In this document: positions 22,807-33,567 of the stretch, in pieces
Position numbering within the stretch: the first letter of the stretch is position 1
Layout: each line of letters opens with the position of its first letter
Origin: Taxillus chinensis
Lineage: Eukaryota; Streptophyta; Magnoliopsida; Santalales; Loranthaceae
Length of the DNA: 64,000 nt
Direction: 5' to 3'
Assembly: GCA_023512835.1 (NCBI GenBank)
Contig: CM042092.1
Coordinates: 29,089,543 to 29,153,542 of the forward strand
Program-made: the position numbers and the translations under genes
Notes under the pieces: model-generated
What the model saw: only the letters and a program-made list of their open reading frames with translations
What the model was told of the DNA's origin: nothing
Databases searched by the model: none

Positions 22807-24324
22807 ACAACTCCACACTTAGAACTTGCTCGTCCCGAGGCAATTAGAATTATGAGGCATAGCAAAAGTAAGACAATGAATTGATATAAGAGCATGTGAA
22901 AGAATAAAACATCCATAAAACATATGGTTTAACTCTTAATATCATGTATGAAGTTTTGTATTCTCAGTCCAACAATCATATGTTCTCTTTGCAGAAGACT
23001 AAGAAGCAATTGAACCACCAACATTCTGAAACAAATTTCCTAATTCCTTGTAATCTCACAATGAGCAAAACAACCTCACTCATAGGGTAATGTCACTTCA
23101 CTCTCTCTCAATCTTTCATGGAATTAAAACTAAAACAAGTGCCTTCCTAATCCTTTTTGGTGATTCAACCATCATTCCATTACCCAATTAGTTTTTGTCA
23201 TAGACCACAATGATGGTAAAAGTAACAATGCCCAATACACTTCTTATCTATTTTTAATGTACAAGTAAGTTTTATGTACAATGCATTCTGAAAATATACA
23301 ATTGTAATACTGTTTTTTTAAGGATTATGCTGCAATAGTCTATATAACCTTACAAGTTTTTCCTTGATGGATTATACATCTCCACAGTCCATAACCTTCT
23401 CTTTCTTTCTTTCTTTTCCAAGGCTTATGCTATGGTAGTCTATATAACCTTACAAAGTTTTCCTTGATGGATTATATATCTCCACAGTTCATAACCTTCT
23501 CTGTTTTTTTTTAAGTATACACACTTTATACAACTTGGAACATTGTACCTATTCTAAACAAAGTGGGTTATGACTCCAACTCCACCATTCCAACTATCCA
23601 ATCACCAATGTAGAACTATAGAAGAACTTATTGAAGTTTAATTTCCATGAAGTGAACACTCATCAAAATATATAGCTCTTAGTAAAGTTATGTTCTGATT
23701 CATTCAAGGAATCAAGTTATTTATTCAAAAGTTATCAATTCATCATGGATCCAAGTCTTTGTTCAAACACATGATGATATCATTCCAAGTTCATGAGTTT
23801 CATGCATGGGATTAATGAGTAACCATTGGTTCCAAAAGTATTTCATTCTTAAACATGTTGTATATAAACATTTCAAAGTTTTCACAGTGCCTTCATTTCA
23901 TATTCATTCTACTCTTCTCACATCATGAGGAAATTAATCCATATTGCAATGCCACAAGCAACTCCACACTTGGAATTTTGCATATCTTTCAAGCAATTGC
24001 AACAAGAAGAGGGAAGAGTGTTCAAACCTTTTTTCTTTGACGAGGGGGAGCTGGCTCATTATAAAAATATATCATTTGATCAACCCGTTCACGAAGAGCA
24101 GTTACAGGATAAGGGTTTGAAGTTGGGGCTGTCCAAACACCTCCATGAGCTTGCATGCAAGCTGTCATATTATAACAGATAAAAGGTCCATAGCTTGCAC
24201 TAACCCATGGATTCTCTGCACACAATTAAATTCAAACAAAACAAAACAAATATTCACAAAACATGTTCGGGTTGCCTCCCGGAAGCGCTGCAGTTAATGT
24301 CAGTAGCTTGACATTCTCCTTTTG
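22807..24324 (-). other. 3' untranslated region of the Athila-like element
   Basis: No gene seen on either strand. Next to the LTR the minus strand reads AAGTGTGGAGTTGT, the likely polypurine tract (about 22807-22822). An 83-bp direct repeat lies at 23320-23402 and 23420-23502. Near 24260-24290 is the Athila-type block GGGAGGCAACCCGAACATG on the minus strand. Confidence 0.7.
23320..23502. repeat. 83-bp direct repeat, two copies
   Basis: Copies at 23320-23402 and 23420-23502 share 'tctatataaccttacaa', 'ttccttgatggattata' and 'cataaccttctct', separated by a short pyrimidine tract. It probably arose by local duplication. Confidence 0.85.
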
Positions 24325-25008
24325 TTAACTTGAAATTGGAGCAAGGTAAAGAACCTCCTTGACTCCTACAAGTTCTATAAAGGCCTTCTTTCTTTTTCTC
24401 CAAACCTTCAACAAGTGGTCTAGTTGCTCTCCTTGTGGCTCAGCAGCTACAATGACAGGCCACTCGCCTTCTTTTCCCAAGAATACATACTTTAGATGTG
24501 TTGGTAGAATCTTCAACTCAACCTTTGGTGCCTTTTCAATCGATGGGATTGGTTTAGAATTTCTTCCAATATCTTCAAATTCTTTCTTTAATTGAAAATG
24601 AATGACTGGTGTGGCCTCTAAAGCATTTCTCACCTCTAGAATATCTTCATTAACAGTTGAAGAAACATTCTCCAAACATAACCCTAAGGGATCACGAAAT
24701 CCCTTAGCATGATCTCCAATTGCAATATTTAACATCTCCACAAGACAACCTTGCTCATGTTCAACTTCCTAAGGATTCTTCATACTCTTATATAAGTTGA
24801 ACTCCACTTTGTCTTCACCAATGTGTAATTCCAATTTCCCACCTTTGACATCTATGATTGCCCCTGCTGTTGCTAAAAATGGTCTGCCAAGAATAAGTGG
24901 CAAAGAACTACCTTCTTCCATATCTAAAGCTATCAAGTCAATTGGGACAATAAAATTCTGAATTTGTAATGGTGCATTCTTAATAATGCCAGCTGCATAC
25001 TTAATGGT
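24325..25008 (-). pseudogene. Athila-like protease C-terminus and pre-RT linker
   Basis: In frame with the upstream gag-protease and separated from it by a stop at 25009. It first reads the protease C-terminal block (LILGRPFL near 24890, the second half of the protease fold), then a stop near 24770, then 138 codons ending PKVELKILPTHLKYVFLG..PVIVAAE, the conserved linker that normally leads into reverse transcriptase. The frame closes at 24325 and no RT motif follows. This shows that the polymerase was deleted, not merely eroded. Confidence 0.78.
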
Positions 25009-26517
25009 TTATCGAGGCAGGGGGGTCAGCGGCGTGGGCTGCAATTTTCCAAGACCTAGCTTGCTGCATACTGAAGATGGAATCAAACTCACACTAGCTC
25101 CCAAGTCACAGAGAGCTGAATCAAAAGTAACGTTCCCCATAGTGCAAGGTATGGAAAAACTTCCTGTGTCTCCCATCTTCTGAGGTAGTTTTCTCTGAAT
25201 AATTACACTGCATTCTTCTATGAGTGCAATTGTTCCATTCTCTTCAATTTCCTTTTTGTTACTCAACATCTCTTTCAACATCTTGGAGTAGGAAGGCATT
25301 TGAGCTTCCAAAAATGGAATGGTAAGCTTTAATTCCTTAAGATGTTCAATGAATCTTCTGTATTGTTCATCTTTCTTTCTTTGTCTCAATCTTTGAGGGA
25401 AAGGTATTGGTGGAGCATAATTCTTCACCACCTTAGGAACTTCAGGATGTTCCTCTTTCTTTTCTTCCCTTTCCTCCTCAGATTTAGGTTCACCTTCATC
25501 CTTCTTGACATGGGTTGTTTCCTCCACTTGAGGAACTTCCCTCTCTGGTAACTCCTTTCCACTTATTAGCATGACAGCTTGCACATACTCCTTTGGGTTT
25601 GACTCAATCTTACTTGGAAGTTCACCAGGATTCCTTGTAACAAGAGCATTTGCAATTTGTGCAATCTGAGTCTCCAACTTCTTGTTATGAGTCTCAAGTC
25701 TGTCAAACCTGCTACCAATATCAGTCTCAAACTTATTCAATCTCTGTTCAGTTCCTGCTGCCATATTCTCAATTGTAAACTCCCAGTCGGCCTTCTGCTT
25801 CTCACCATAACCAGCTCCTTGCGATTTAGGTTGGGACTGTCTATTGAATTGTTGATTGTTCTGATTATTCGGCACTTGATTTGCATTATTTCCACCTTGA
25901 TTACTCTGCTGATTGTTCTGTCCTCCCCATGAAAAATTCGGATGATTCCTCCATCCGGGATTATAGGTATTGGAAAATGGATTATTCTGCTGCCTGTTTT
26001 GGTTAGCTATGTAGTTAACCTCCTCATTCATATTAGCTGAATATCCTTTCATTGTCTCTCCATATGCTTTTAGTGGACACTCATTCGGAATGTGTATACC
26101 CCCACATTCTTGGCAAGCAGAGTTAACCTTTGCTACTCTCTGAACATTTAATTTTTCCACCTGTTTTGTCAGAGCTTTCAACTTAGCATTCAGCATTGTG
26201 GAATTATCCACCTCAATTAAACCAGGTTTCTTCACAGCTACTCTCCTAGAGGGCCACTGAGCTTGCTCTTTTGTCATTTCCTCTATAATCTCTTTAGCTT
26301 CTTCTGCAGTCTTGGCTGTCAGAGCACCTCCTGCTGCAGCATTTACCATGTATTGCTCCTCAGTTGTAAGGCCTCCATAAAACACTTCAATAAGTAACCA
26401 ATCTTCTAAGCCATGATTGGGACATTTTCTCTGCAATTCCCTGAATCTATTCCATGCTTCACCAAGTGTTTCTCCAGTGGTTTGGGTAAAAGCAGTGATG
26501 TTGTTTCTCAACTTCAC
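25009..26517 (-). CDS. gag: Athila-like Gag C-terminal part and start of protease
   Basis: 502 codons open. Residues 1-100 are the retrotransposon Gag helical domain (ETLGEAWNRFRELQRKCPNHGL..LIEVFYGGL). A CCHC-type knuckle of the Athila form follows (CQECGGIHIPNEC, about residues 136-148), then an Asn/Gln-rich stretch, a coiled-coil-like segment (ENMAAGTEQRLNKFETDIGSRF), an acidic/lysine-rich linker and the protease start with LCDLGASVSLIP, where DLGA replaces the usual DSGA/DTGA. Gag forms the virus-like particle and protease cuts the polyprotein. It is in frame with 26569-27126, being separated by one stop (TGA at 26569). The frame is otherwise intact over 2.8 kb, in line with a young insertion. 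Confidence 0.88.
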   Translation of the reverse strand: MKLRNNITAFTQTTGETLGEAWNRFRELQRKCPNHGLEDWLLIEVFYGGLTTEEQYMVNAAAGGALTAKTAEEAKEIIEEMTKEQAQWPSRRVAVKKPGLIEVDNSTMLNAKLKALTKQVEKLNVQRVAKVNSACQECGGIHIPNECPLKAYGETMKGYSANMNEEVNYIANQNRQQNNPFSNTYNPGWRNHPNFSWGGQNNQQSNQGGNNANQVPNNQNNQQFNRQSQPKSQGAGYGEKQKADWEFTIENMAAGTEQRLNKFETDIGSRFDRLETHNKKLETQIAQIANALVTRNPGELPSKIESNPKEYVQAVMLISGKELPEREVPQVEETTHVKKDEGEPKSEEEREEKKEEHPEVPKVVKNYAPPIPFPQRLRQRKKDEQYRRFIEHLKELKLTIPFLEAQMPSYSKMLKEMLSNKKEIEENGTIALIEECSVIIQRKLPQKMGDTGSFSIPCTMGNVTFDSALCDLGASVSLIPSSVCSKLGLGKLQPTPLTPLPR

Positions 26518-26568
26518 TGTTCTTCCTCCTGGGAAATATTTAGTGAGAAATTCTTGGGCACAATCTGC

Positions 26569-27126
26569 TCATCTGGTGAAATGTCCCTCTGAAAAAGAAT
26601 TGAACCAGATCAAAGCATCCTCCTTTAAAGACCAAGGGAATAATTTCAATCTGATAAAATCCTCCGGCACTCCTTGTCTTCTCATTACTCTGCATATCTG
26701 CACAAATCTGGCTAAATGGTGGTGAGGATCCTCTAAAGGTGTTCCCCCAAAACTGTTCTGCACCACTAAATTAATGAGCTGTGGAGAGAACTCAAAGTTT
26801 TCTCTCAAGAGAGGTGGTGGATAGATAGGATTTCTGATATCAGAAACGTCAGAAGTATGATGCTCCCTAACTGGCCTGAGATCTGACCCATTATCTTCTT
26901 GCTGTTGCTGTTGTTGTTCCTCTATAACTGAACAACATTCAACACTTTCTTGTTCCCACAACAAATTCTGCAAATCAAACTCCGGATTACTCCAAAATCC
27001 AGGAGCAAAATTTGATTCTTCAATTCTTGCTGACTGTACACTCCTTTGCTTTCTCAATCTAGCAAAGAATGTACGCTCTGGCTCAGGATCAAACAAATCT
27101 TCAAACGTTGATGAACGCTTGCTCAT
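26569..27126 (-). CDS. gag: Athila-like Gag N-terminal part
   Basis: 185 codons starting MSKRSSTFEDLFDPE, about 125 bp downstream of the primer-binding site, the first ATG of the long gag-protease frame. Residues 105-185 hold the start of the Gag domain (NSFGGTPLEDPHHHLARFVQICRVMRRQGV..LKLFPWSLKEDALIWFNS). A glutamine run lies near residues 72-77. The frame stops at 26569 with TGA where the next residues continue the same domain (ADCAQEFLTKYFPGG); a TGG to TGA change would explain it. The protein therefore ends mid-domain unless the stop is read through. Confidence 0.85.
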   Translation of the reverse strand: MSKRSSTFEDLFDPEPERTFFARLRKQRSVQSARIEESNFAPGFWSNPEFDLQNLLWEQESVECCSVIEEQQQQQQEDNGSDLRPVREHHTSDVSDIRNPIYPPPLLRENFEFSPQLINLVVQNSFGGTPLEDPHHHLARFVQICRVMRRQGVPEDFIRLKLFPWSLKEDALIWFNSFSEGHFTR

Positions 27127-27250
27127 TCATTCGCACCTGTAGCAACAACAATGAACACATATCTAGCATAATACCGCACACGGAGTTTGGTAATTACAAC
27201 AAGTATGCTTCCACACTCAATTACAAAATGTACTTTCAACTTTGTTACTT

Positions 27251-27268
27251 TCCCCGGCAACGGCGCCA
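27251..27268 (-). other. Primer-binding site, tRNA-Asp type
   Basis: The minus strand reads TGGCGCCGTTGCCGGGGA, complementary over 18 nt to the 3' end of plant tRNA-Asp(GTC) as I know it. It lies 6 nt inside the 5' LTR and is the primer site typical of Athila elements. Confidence 0.9.
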
Positions 27269-27274
27269 AAAACT

Positions 27275-28598
27275 TGTTAGCAATTCCGCAAGCGTACGGA
27301 TCGTTACAAGTAATAAAGTGGACTCAAAGTCCGGATGTCGAACCCACAGGGAAAGTGATCAAGTAAAAAGCTCATTTTGTAAATCCATGTTGTATTTAAA
27401 GTTGGTTTTGTATCATTAGCAATTTGAATGTTGTAATTTAAATAAACAAAGCAATGTAAATGTTCTTATGGGAGAAATTAGGGATTTGGATTTCAGTCAA
27501 TGTAATTAATTAATCTCTTGTTCTTAAGGCATATTAATTCAACTTTTCCCTTTTTGTTTAAAACCCAACACCTTTGCATGTACTAGCCTCTTTCGAGTGA
27601 TCTAGCCGTGTGTATACCCTAGCTTGGGAACGGGCAACCCATTATGTGCTTAAGTTGTTTGAGTGTAGATTGGCATCACACCAACCTTAACTAGGTTACA
27701 AGCAAGATTACTGGCTTTCGCAAATTATAATCTCAGCAAGTTAAGTCTCTTAACTATCCGTTTATCAATGTCTTCTTTCGATCCATAATTGATTAACCTT
27801 ATACAAGATTTAAGGTGGCCGAACTTAAATCTCACATGCTAACTCAAAAGACTTGATAAACATAACAGGGAATTTCAAATTAACTAGCCAAAAGAAATGA
27901 AATTAAAAACTTACATCAAATCCATCCTCCTCCCATGGAGGTTTAAGCTACCATAGCAAATAAGAAAACCATTGTTCTAACTATGAGAACCCAATACACT
28001 CCTCTCTCTCTCAGAATGAACGATTTTCAGTCCCCCATTAATTAGAAATTTTCCCCAATATATTTCCTAATTCCCTGTATAACTGCTGGAAACCGTTAGG
28101 AACCGTTCCCTCCATTAATTTGAAGTTGTTTCCCTCTCAAAATGGTTGATGGAAGGTCGTCAGATCCTTTAAAGATGAGTTACAGGCTGTCCAGGTGGCA
28201 TTTGTGGAGGTTCATTGACCACCAGGTTACGTTGTGCAGAAACTGCCCGCGGTCAATTCATTTGGTCAACTCAATTTCAAATGACCGTTTCAAATGACCA
28301 AGCTCTCGGGAGCTTCTGGTCAACTCAATTGGTCCCGTCATTTCTTTTTGGTCATTTCAAATTTGAAATGACCGCAGTGCAGATTGTCCCTTGCTCCTTC
28401 ATTCTTTCTTTGGACCATGTACTTGGCCTATTTTCCATTCAAAGACAACAAAAACACCACAAAAGGATCTACTAATGCTATGTTAGGGGGTTAGTTCATT
28501 AATCATTCAAATTCATCAAAATGAAGTTAAAGATGTGGTCTTTTATCATAAAATCTCCTTCATTTGACACTAAAATGTGTTAGAAAAACCCCCTAACA
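27275..28598 (-). repeat. Athila-like 5' LTR
   Basis: 1324 bp, TGTTAG to CTAACA, uninterrupted, followed by GTCTT (28599-28603). It pairs with 19759-20130 plus 21855-22806. No gene inside. Confidence 0.93.
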
Positions 28599-29154
28599 GT
28601 CTTCGAGGCTTCGAGGCTTCAAGGCTTCGAGTCTTCGAGGCTTTGAGTCGTCGAGGCTTCGAGGCTTCGACCTGCCGACACTTTGAAACTTTTAATTACC
28701 TTTTTACCCCCACCCAAAATGCAAAAATGGATGACCTTTCGGGGATTGTTTGGGAGGACCTGTATTCACAAAACTAGACATTTCGGACTATTCCTCACAT
28801 GCACATTTTCGGGCAGTTTGACCAGGGGCATTGACCATCTTTTGGCAAATTTGACTTTTTCCAACAAAAATTGTTTTGGCCATAACTTCTTTATTTTAAA
28901 TCAGAATTGAGCTCGGTCAAGTGCGTTAGTCTCCAAATTTCGTCCTCTATCACCTGGCGTTGATCTTGGGATACTTTAGGGGCTTGTAGCAAAGGTTATC
29001 TATTTTGGGCTTCCCTGTTCATGTAAGTGTATCCAGCTTGTGCAAATTGGGGTAATCCTTAAGGACCTGTGTAACAAGGTATATGGCATGGGAAAAAAGG
29101 TGTATATATCGAATAGGGTTAGTATGTCCAACCCGGACAAAATGGGGTCCAACA
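28599..29154 (-). repeat. Ogre 3' LTR, segment 3 of 3 (inner end)
   Basis: Begins with the duplicated GTCTT, continues the 9-bp cttcgaggc array to about 28676, then matches 43160-43647 of the other LTR with only a few percent difference, ending gggtccaaca. Confidence 0.9.
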
Positions 29155-29168
29155 GCTACCCCTCTTTG
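29155..29168 (-). other. Ogre polypurine tract
   Basis: The minus strand reads AAAGAGGGGTAGC directly before TGTTGGACCCC, the LTR start. This fixes the inner border of the 3' LTR and the minus orientation. Confidence 0.8.
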
Positions 29169-29370
29169 TGCATTGTTTGTATACAAACAGTGTACAAAGA
29201 TAGAAAGGAGTCATTTTGGACGGGTTGGAGCGCTTACCTGACTTACCTTGCTCAGAGGAAGAGTAGAATGCGATTGTCCCCAAGAGTGAAAGGGGCTTCT
29301 CAGGCCGGTGGACTTAGATAATACTTTGATGAGGCATCTAGGGCCGCCTATGATATGGAGATACTGGAGA

Positions 29371-30195
29371 TTGAAAGCCTACAGCAACGTAATAGGCTTG
29401 AACGGAAAAATGAAAAGCCTACAGTAATGATAGGCTTGGACTCAAAAAGAAAGCCTACAGTAACGATAGACTTGGGTTGAAAATGAAAAGCCCACAGCAA
29501 TGATAGGCTTGAACTAAAAAATGAAAAGCCCACAGCAATGATAGGCTTGAACAAAAAAATGAAAAGCCCACAACAATGATAGGCTTGAACTGAAGATGGA
29601 AAGCCCACAGCAATGATAGGCTTGAATTGAAAAATGAAAAGCCCACAACAATGGTAAGCTTGAACTGAAGATGGAAAGCCCACAACAATGATAGGCTTGA
29701 ACTGAAAAGGGAAAGGCCCACAGCAATGATAGGCTTAAACTGAAAATTGAAAGGCCCACAGCAACGATAGGCTCGAATTGAAAATGGAAAGCCCACAGCA
29801 ATGATAGGCTTGAATTGAAAATGGAAAAGCTCACAGCAACGATAGGCTTGAACTGAAAATGGAAATCCCACAACAATGATAAGCTTGAACTAAAAAGGGA
29901 AAGGCCCACAGCAACGATAGGCTTAAACTAAAAATTGAAAGGCCCACAGCAATGATAGGCTTGAATTGAAAATTGAAAAGCCCACAGCAACGATAGGATC
30001 GAATTGAAAATAGAAAGCCCACAGCAATGATAGGCTTGAATTGAGAATGGAAAAGCCCACAACAACGATAGGCTTAAACTAGAAATTGAAAGGCCCACAA
30101 CAACGATAGGCTTGAATTGAAAATGGAAAGCCCACAGCAATGATAGGCTCGAATTGAAAATTGAAAGGCCCACAACAACGGTAGGCTTAAACTGG
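29371..30195. repeat. 37-38 bp tandem repeat, about 22 copies, in the Ogre 3' untranslated region
   Basis: Units of the form aaagcccacagcaatgat + aggcttgaattgaaaatgg are repeated about 22 times with scattered substitutions and one-base length changes. The minus-strand open frames of 63-160 codons across it (repeating QAYHCCGLSIF-like residues in three frames) are translations of the repeat and not genes. Ogre/Tat 3' regions are known to carry such arrays, which can seed satellites. Confidence 0.93.
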
Positions 30196-31407
30196 AGAAA
30201 CTTGTTAGAGACATCAATTGGTATTTGAGGGAAATGCTTTGGGGAACTGGTGAGCTTAGGAAGTAACCCAATTTGGGCTCCCTCTACGAGTTCACTCAAG
30301 GAGATCGCTTTACGAGGTGACCCAAAAAAGGGAAAAAGTTTGTTCACGTGCCAAAAGGATACGTTTAGAGCTTGGGGAAATTGCAAAGAAAGATTTGTGC
30401 AGTTGAACAAACAAAGCTAGGACAGCTTGATGAGAAGCTTGCTGAGTATGAACTCTTAGGATCTTCAGAGGCGACAACATTCTTGAAATTATAGTGTATG
30501 CTAAATGTATGCAAATGATGCATGGAATGTAGTGTGCTGTATGTAGGGATGCATAAACCTCAACCTGTGGAGCAATATGATGCAATGTGATGCAACGCGA
30601 TGTATGCATCGAATGCAATGTGATGTTTTGGCAAGGGCTGGAGATTTATCTCAATGCTGTTAGAGAGGTTGGCTAACATTCAACTTGTTGGGGAACAATT
30701 TTCTCTCTGGCTGGGGAGTCCGCTCTATCTTTGCTGGGGAACTCCCTTTTGTGGATGAAAGGTCTGTTTAATTTAGCTTCGCCACATTGAGGAGCTTGAC
30801 TTGACAACTTCTCTGGGGATAGTGATATTCCGTGGAGATATGGGTATTCTTAGTTGGGGGACTTAATTTGTTTGGGGATTTTGAGCTTGACCTTGTCCAT
30901 AAGGCAATGCCAGAGGAGCCTATTGGGGATTTAAGACATTCTACTTAAATATGAAATGAAGATGATAGAGATGAAAAATGAGATTTTGCTAGTTTGATTC
31001 CACAAAACATATTTATATCATAAAAAGTGCCCTATTGTTATAATCTGATAAATAGAACTACAAGTCCTTAAAAAGCATAATATACAAATTTGATTCGAGT
31101 GTGCCTTAGGGCTAACCAACTCTTCCACCGTTTGGAGCTGTTGTCTTTAGGTGACGATGTTTCCACTATTTGCAAAGGACCCTGTTTTAGGTGGTCTCGA
31201 TCCTTGGATTCTAACTGCTTTCACCCTTCAAGATTTGTCGTTGGCTTTGTATTTTACCCTTGGTGCCCTTTTGGGTTTTTACTAAGTCCACCTTTGCTTG
31301 TTTCTTTGTCTATTGTTGGAGTTTTGTATTTTACCCTTGGTGCCTTTTCAGGTTTTCACTAAGTCCACTCATCACAGGAATGAGAATCTTGTTGAGAGGT
31401 ATGAGAG
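30196..31407 (-). other. Ogre 3' untranslated region, no gene
   Basis: No domain on either strand. It contains tgatgcaa/gatgcatg-rich sequence near 30510-30620 and a direct repeat of about 45 bp ('gtattttacccttggtgcc' at about 31249 and 31325). Confidence 0.7.
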
Positions 31408-32679
31408 TTAAGCATAGAACGTTTTCACCACATTGCTATTCACTGGGTTAGGGAGCTCATCTCCATCCATTCTGGCAAGGATTAAGGCACCTCCTGAGAA
31501 TGCTTTTTTCACCACATATGGGCCTTCATAATTGGGAGTCCACTTGCCTCTATGGTCATGTTGAATTGGTAAAATCTTCTTGAGGATGAGGTCACCTGCT
31601 TGAAAGCTTCTGGGCTTCACCTTTTTATTGTAGTTGTTCATCATTCTCTGTTGATATAGTTGTCCTCTGCAGACTGTTGCCAAGCTTTTGCCTTCAATTA
31701 AGTTCAACTGCTCATAACGGCTTTGGGCCCATTCTGCTTCTTCGAGCTGAGTATCCTTGAGTACTCGGAGGGAAGGTATCTCCACTTTGACAGGTAAGAC
31801 TGCCTCCATACCATAAACCAAAGAAAACGGAGTTGCCCCAGTTGATGTTCGTACCGAGGTGCGGTAAGCATGCAAAGCATATGGTAGTTTTTTATGCCAA
31901 TCTTTGTATGTCTCAGTCATCTTTCTGATAATGTTCGTATGGGCTGCTTCAACTGCTCCATTCATCTTTGGGCGATAGGGGGTCGAGTTGTGGTGTTGAA
32001 TTTTGTACGTTTCGCATAATTTACCCATCATCCGACTGTTCAAATTGGCAGCATTGTCTGTTATGATCTGCTCAGGAAGTCCATAGCGGCATATGATGTT
32101 ATTCCGCATAAATCTAAGTACCACAGCTTGGGTGATGTTGGCATGTGACGCTGCTTCTACCTACTTGGTAAAATAATCGATAGCCACTAAGATGAAGCGG
32201 TGACCATTGGAAGCTTTTGGCGAGATTGGTCCGATAACGTCGATGCCCCAAAGCGAAAACGGCCACGGGGAAACCATCACATGCAGTCTAGATGGCGGTA
32301 CTTGGATTTTATCGCCATAAATTTGACACTTGAGGCATTTGCGCACATATTCAATACAATCTTTCTCCATGGTTACCCAATAGTAGCCCATTCGCATGAT
32401 TTGCCTTGTTAATGCATGTCCATTTGCGTGTGAACCGCATTCTCCTTCGTGCACTTCTTTCATTATCTGTTTCGACTCTTCTTTTGCCACACACCGCAAT
32501 AACACCATGTCATGGTTTCTCTTATATAGAATGGGACCATCAAGGTAGTAGTTGGACACCGACCTTCGGACATTCCTTTTATCAGACTCAGAGACCTCTG
32601 CTGGGTATTCTTGCTTAAGCAAATACTGTTTGACATCATCCAACCAAGGTTTCTCTTCAGTATTTCCTTCAAAGGCCAT
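31408..32679 (-). CDS. pol: Ogre integrase (one internal stop)
   Basis: Integrase inserts the element's DNA into the genome. The first 172 codons hold the HHCC zinc-binding domain (EVHEGECGSHANG..MGYYW..CLKCQ) and the first catalytic Asp (GIDVIGP). A TAG at 32161 then breaks FTK*VEA; relatives have Trp here, so TGG to TAG is likely. The remaining 238 codons resume in frame with the second Asp (IITDNAANL), the catalytic Glu (MNGAVEAAHTNI) and a basic C-terminal domain (GKWTPNYEGPYVVKKAF). No chromodomain is visible, as expected for the Tat lineage. The frame ends at 31408, the end of the polyprotein. Confidence 0.9.
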
Positions 32680-32718
32680 GCAATGTGTAGGAGCATCTTG
32701 TATACGGATATCAAAAGA

Positions 32719-33564
32719 CTAGACTTCTAATGTTGTGTCTAGTCGAAGGAGGGAGGCTAGAGTGGCCAGTGCATTAGGAAGCTGATTGTATTCCCTGGGC
32801 ATATGCTCGAACGTGATGTCTTCAAATTGCTCGGCTAACTCTGCAACATACTCCCGATAGGGGATTAGTTTGTGGTTTTGAGTCTCCCATTCACCCCTTA
32901 CTTGAAAAATGATGAGTACCGAATCGCCGAACACTCGTAATTTTTTGATTCCTTTGTTAATTGCTTCTTGAAGTCCCATCACACAAGCCTCATATTCCAC
33001 TACATTGTTTGTACAAGGGAAGGTTAGCTTTGCCGCCATGGGGAAATGTTCGCATTTTGGGGATATCAGGATGGCCCCAACACCGTGACCTAAGAGACTG
33101 GAGGCTCCGTCAAACCACATCCTCCATATGTTTGATACTTCGGCCGTGAGAATGTTGATGTACTCATATGGAAATCCAACAGTCATAGGCTTGTAATCTT
33201 CTAGTGCTCTGTCTGCCAAGTAATCAGCTATTGCACTCCCTTTGATGGTTTTTTGAGGCACATAGATGATATCATATTCCGATAGGACCAATTGCCATTT
33301 GGCAATTCTTCCAGAGATGGATGGCTTTTCCAAGAGATATTTGAGTGGATCATGCCTTCAAATCATCCAGGTGGTATGATAAAGAGTGTATTGCCTCAAT
33401 CGTCTTGTTATCCAAACAAGGGCACAACATGTCTTTTCTAATGGCGTGTAATTTGTTTCATTAATGGTGAACTTCTTGCTCAGATAATAAATGGCCTGCT
33501 CCTTCTTGCCTGTAGAATCATGTTGCCCAAAGACACAACCCATTGAGGACCCTTGGACAGTCAA
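32719..33564 (-). CDS. pol: Ogre RNase H and second (archaeal-like) RNase H
   Basis: The first part (33358-33564) carries the element's own RNase H region (GCVFGQHD..GKKEQAIYYLSKKF..NYTPLEKTCCALVW). After a TGA at 33358 the frame resumes (33333 down to 32719) with EKPSISGRIAKWQLVLSEYDIIYV and KGSAIADYLA, then a second RNase H fold: WFDGASS (first Asp), NNVVEYEA (Glu), VFGDSVLI (Asp) and the C-terminal NQLPNALATLAS. The dual RNase H is a hallmark of Tat/Ogre elements. A TAG at about 32719 separates it from integrase. Confidence 0.88.
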
Positions 33565-33567
33565 GTA

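Larger units (their letters stand above)
19759..28598 (-). mobile_element. Athila-like non-autonomous Ty3 element (gag-protease only)
   Basis: Minus-strand element with TGTTAG...CTAACA ends, the 5-bp target duplication GTCTT (19754-19758 and 28599-28603), a tRNA-Asp primer-binding site (27251-27268) and LTRs of exactly 1324 bp each once the solo LTR in the left one is removed. The element is about 7.1 kb without that insertion. The coding region (27126 down to 24325) has gag and protease but no reverse transcriptase, RNase H or integrase. The conserved block before the 3' untranslated region (minus strand GGGAGGCAACCC near 24275) is also seen in Athila elements. It would depend on proteins from a complete relative. 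It sits in the 9-bp repeat of the Ogre 3' LTR. Confidence 0.9.

Noticed and set aside
27251..27268. tRNA-like matches at 27251-27268, 40783-40800, 45432-45443, 51002-51013 and 57528-57539
   Set aside because: Each covers only the 3' end of a tRNA, in antisense, next to an LTR; these are primer-binding sites and not tRNA genes.
22423..28475. Duplicated 86-codon plus-strand ORF at 22423-22683 and 28215-28475
   Set aside because: It recurs only because it lies in the two LTR copies of the Athila-like element; no domain is visible.
29348..30410. Overlapping minus-strand ORFs of 63-160 codons repeating QAYHCC-type residues
   Set aside because: The unit length (37-38 bp) cycles through frames, so several frames stay open. 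This is a minisatellite translation and not a protein.
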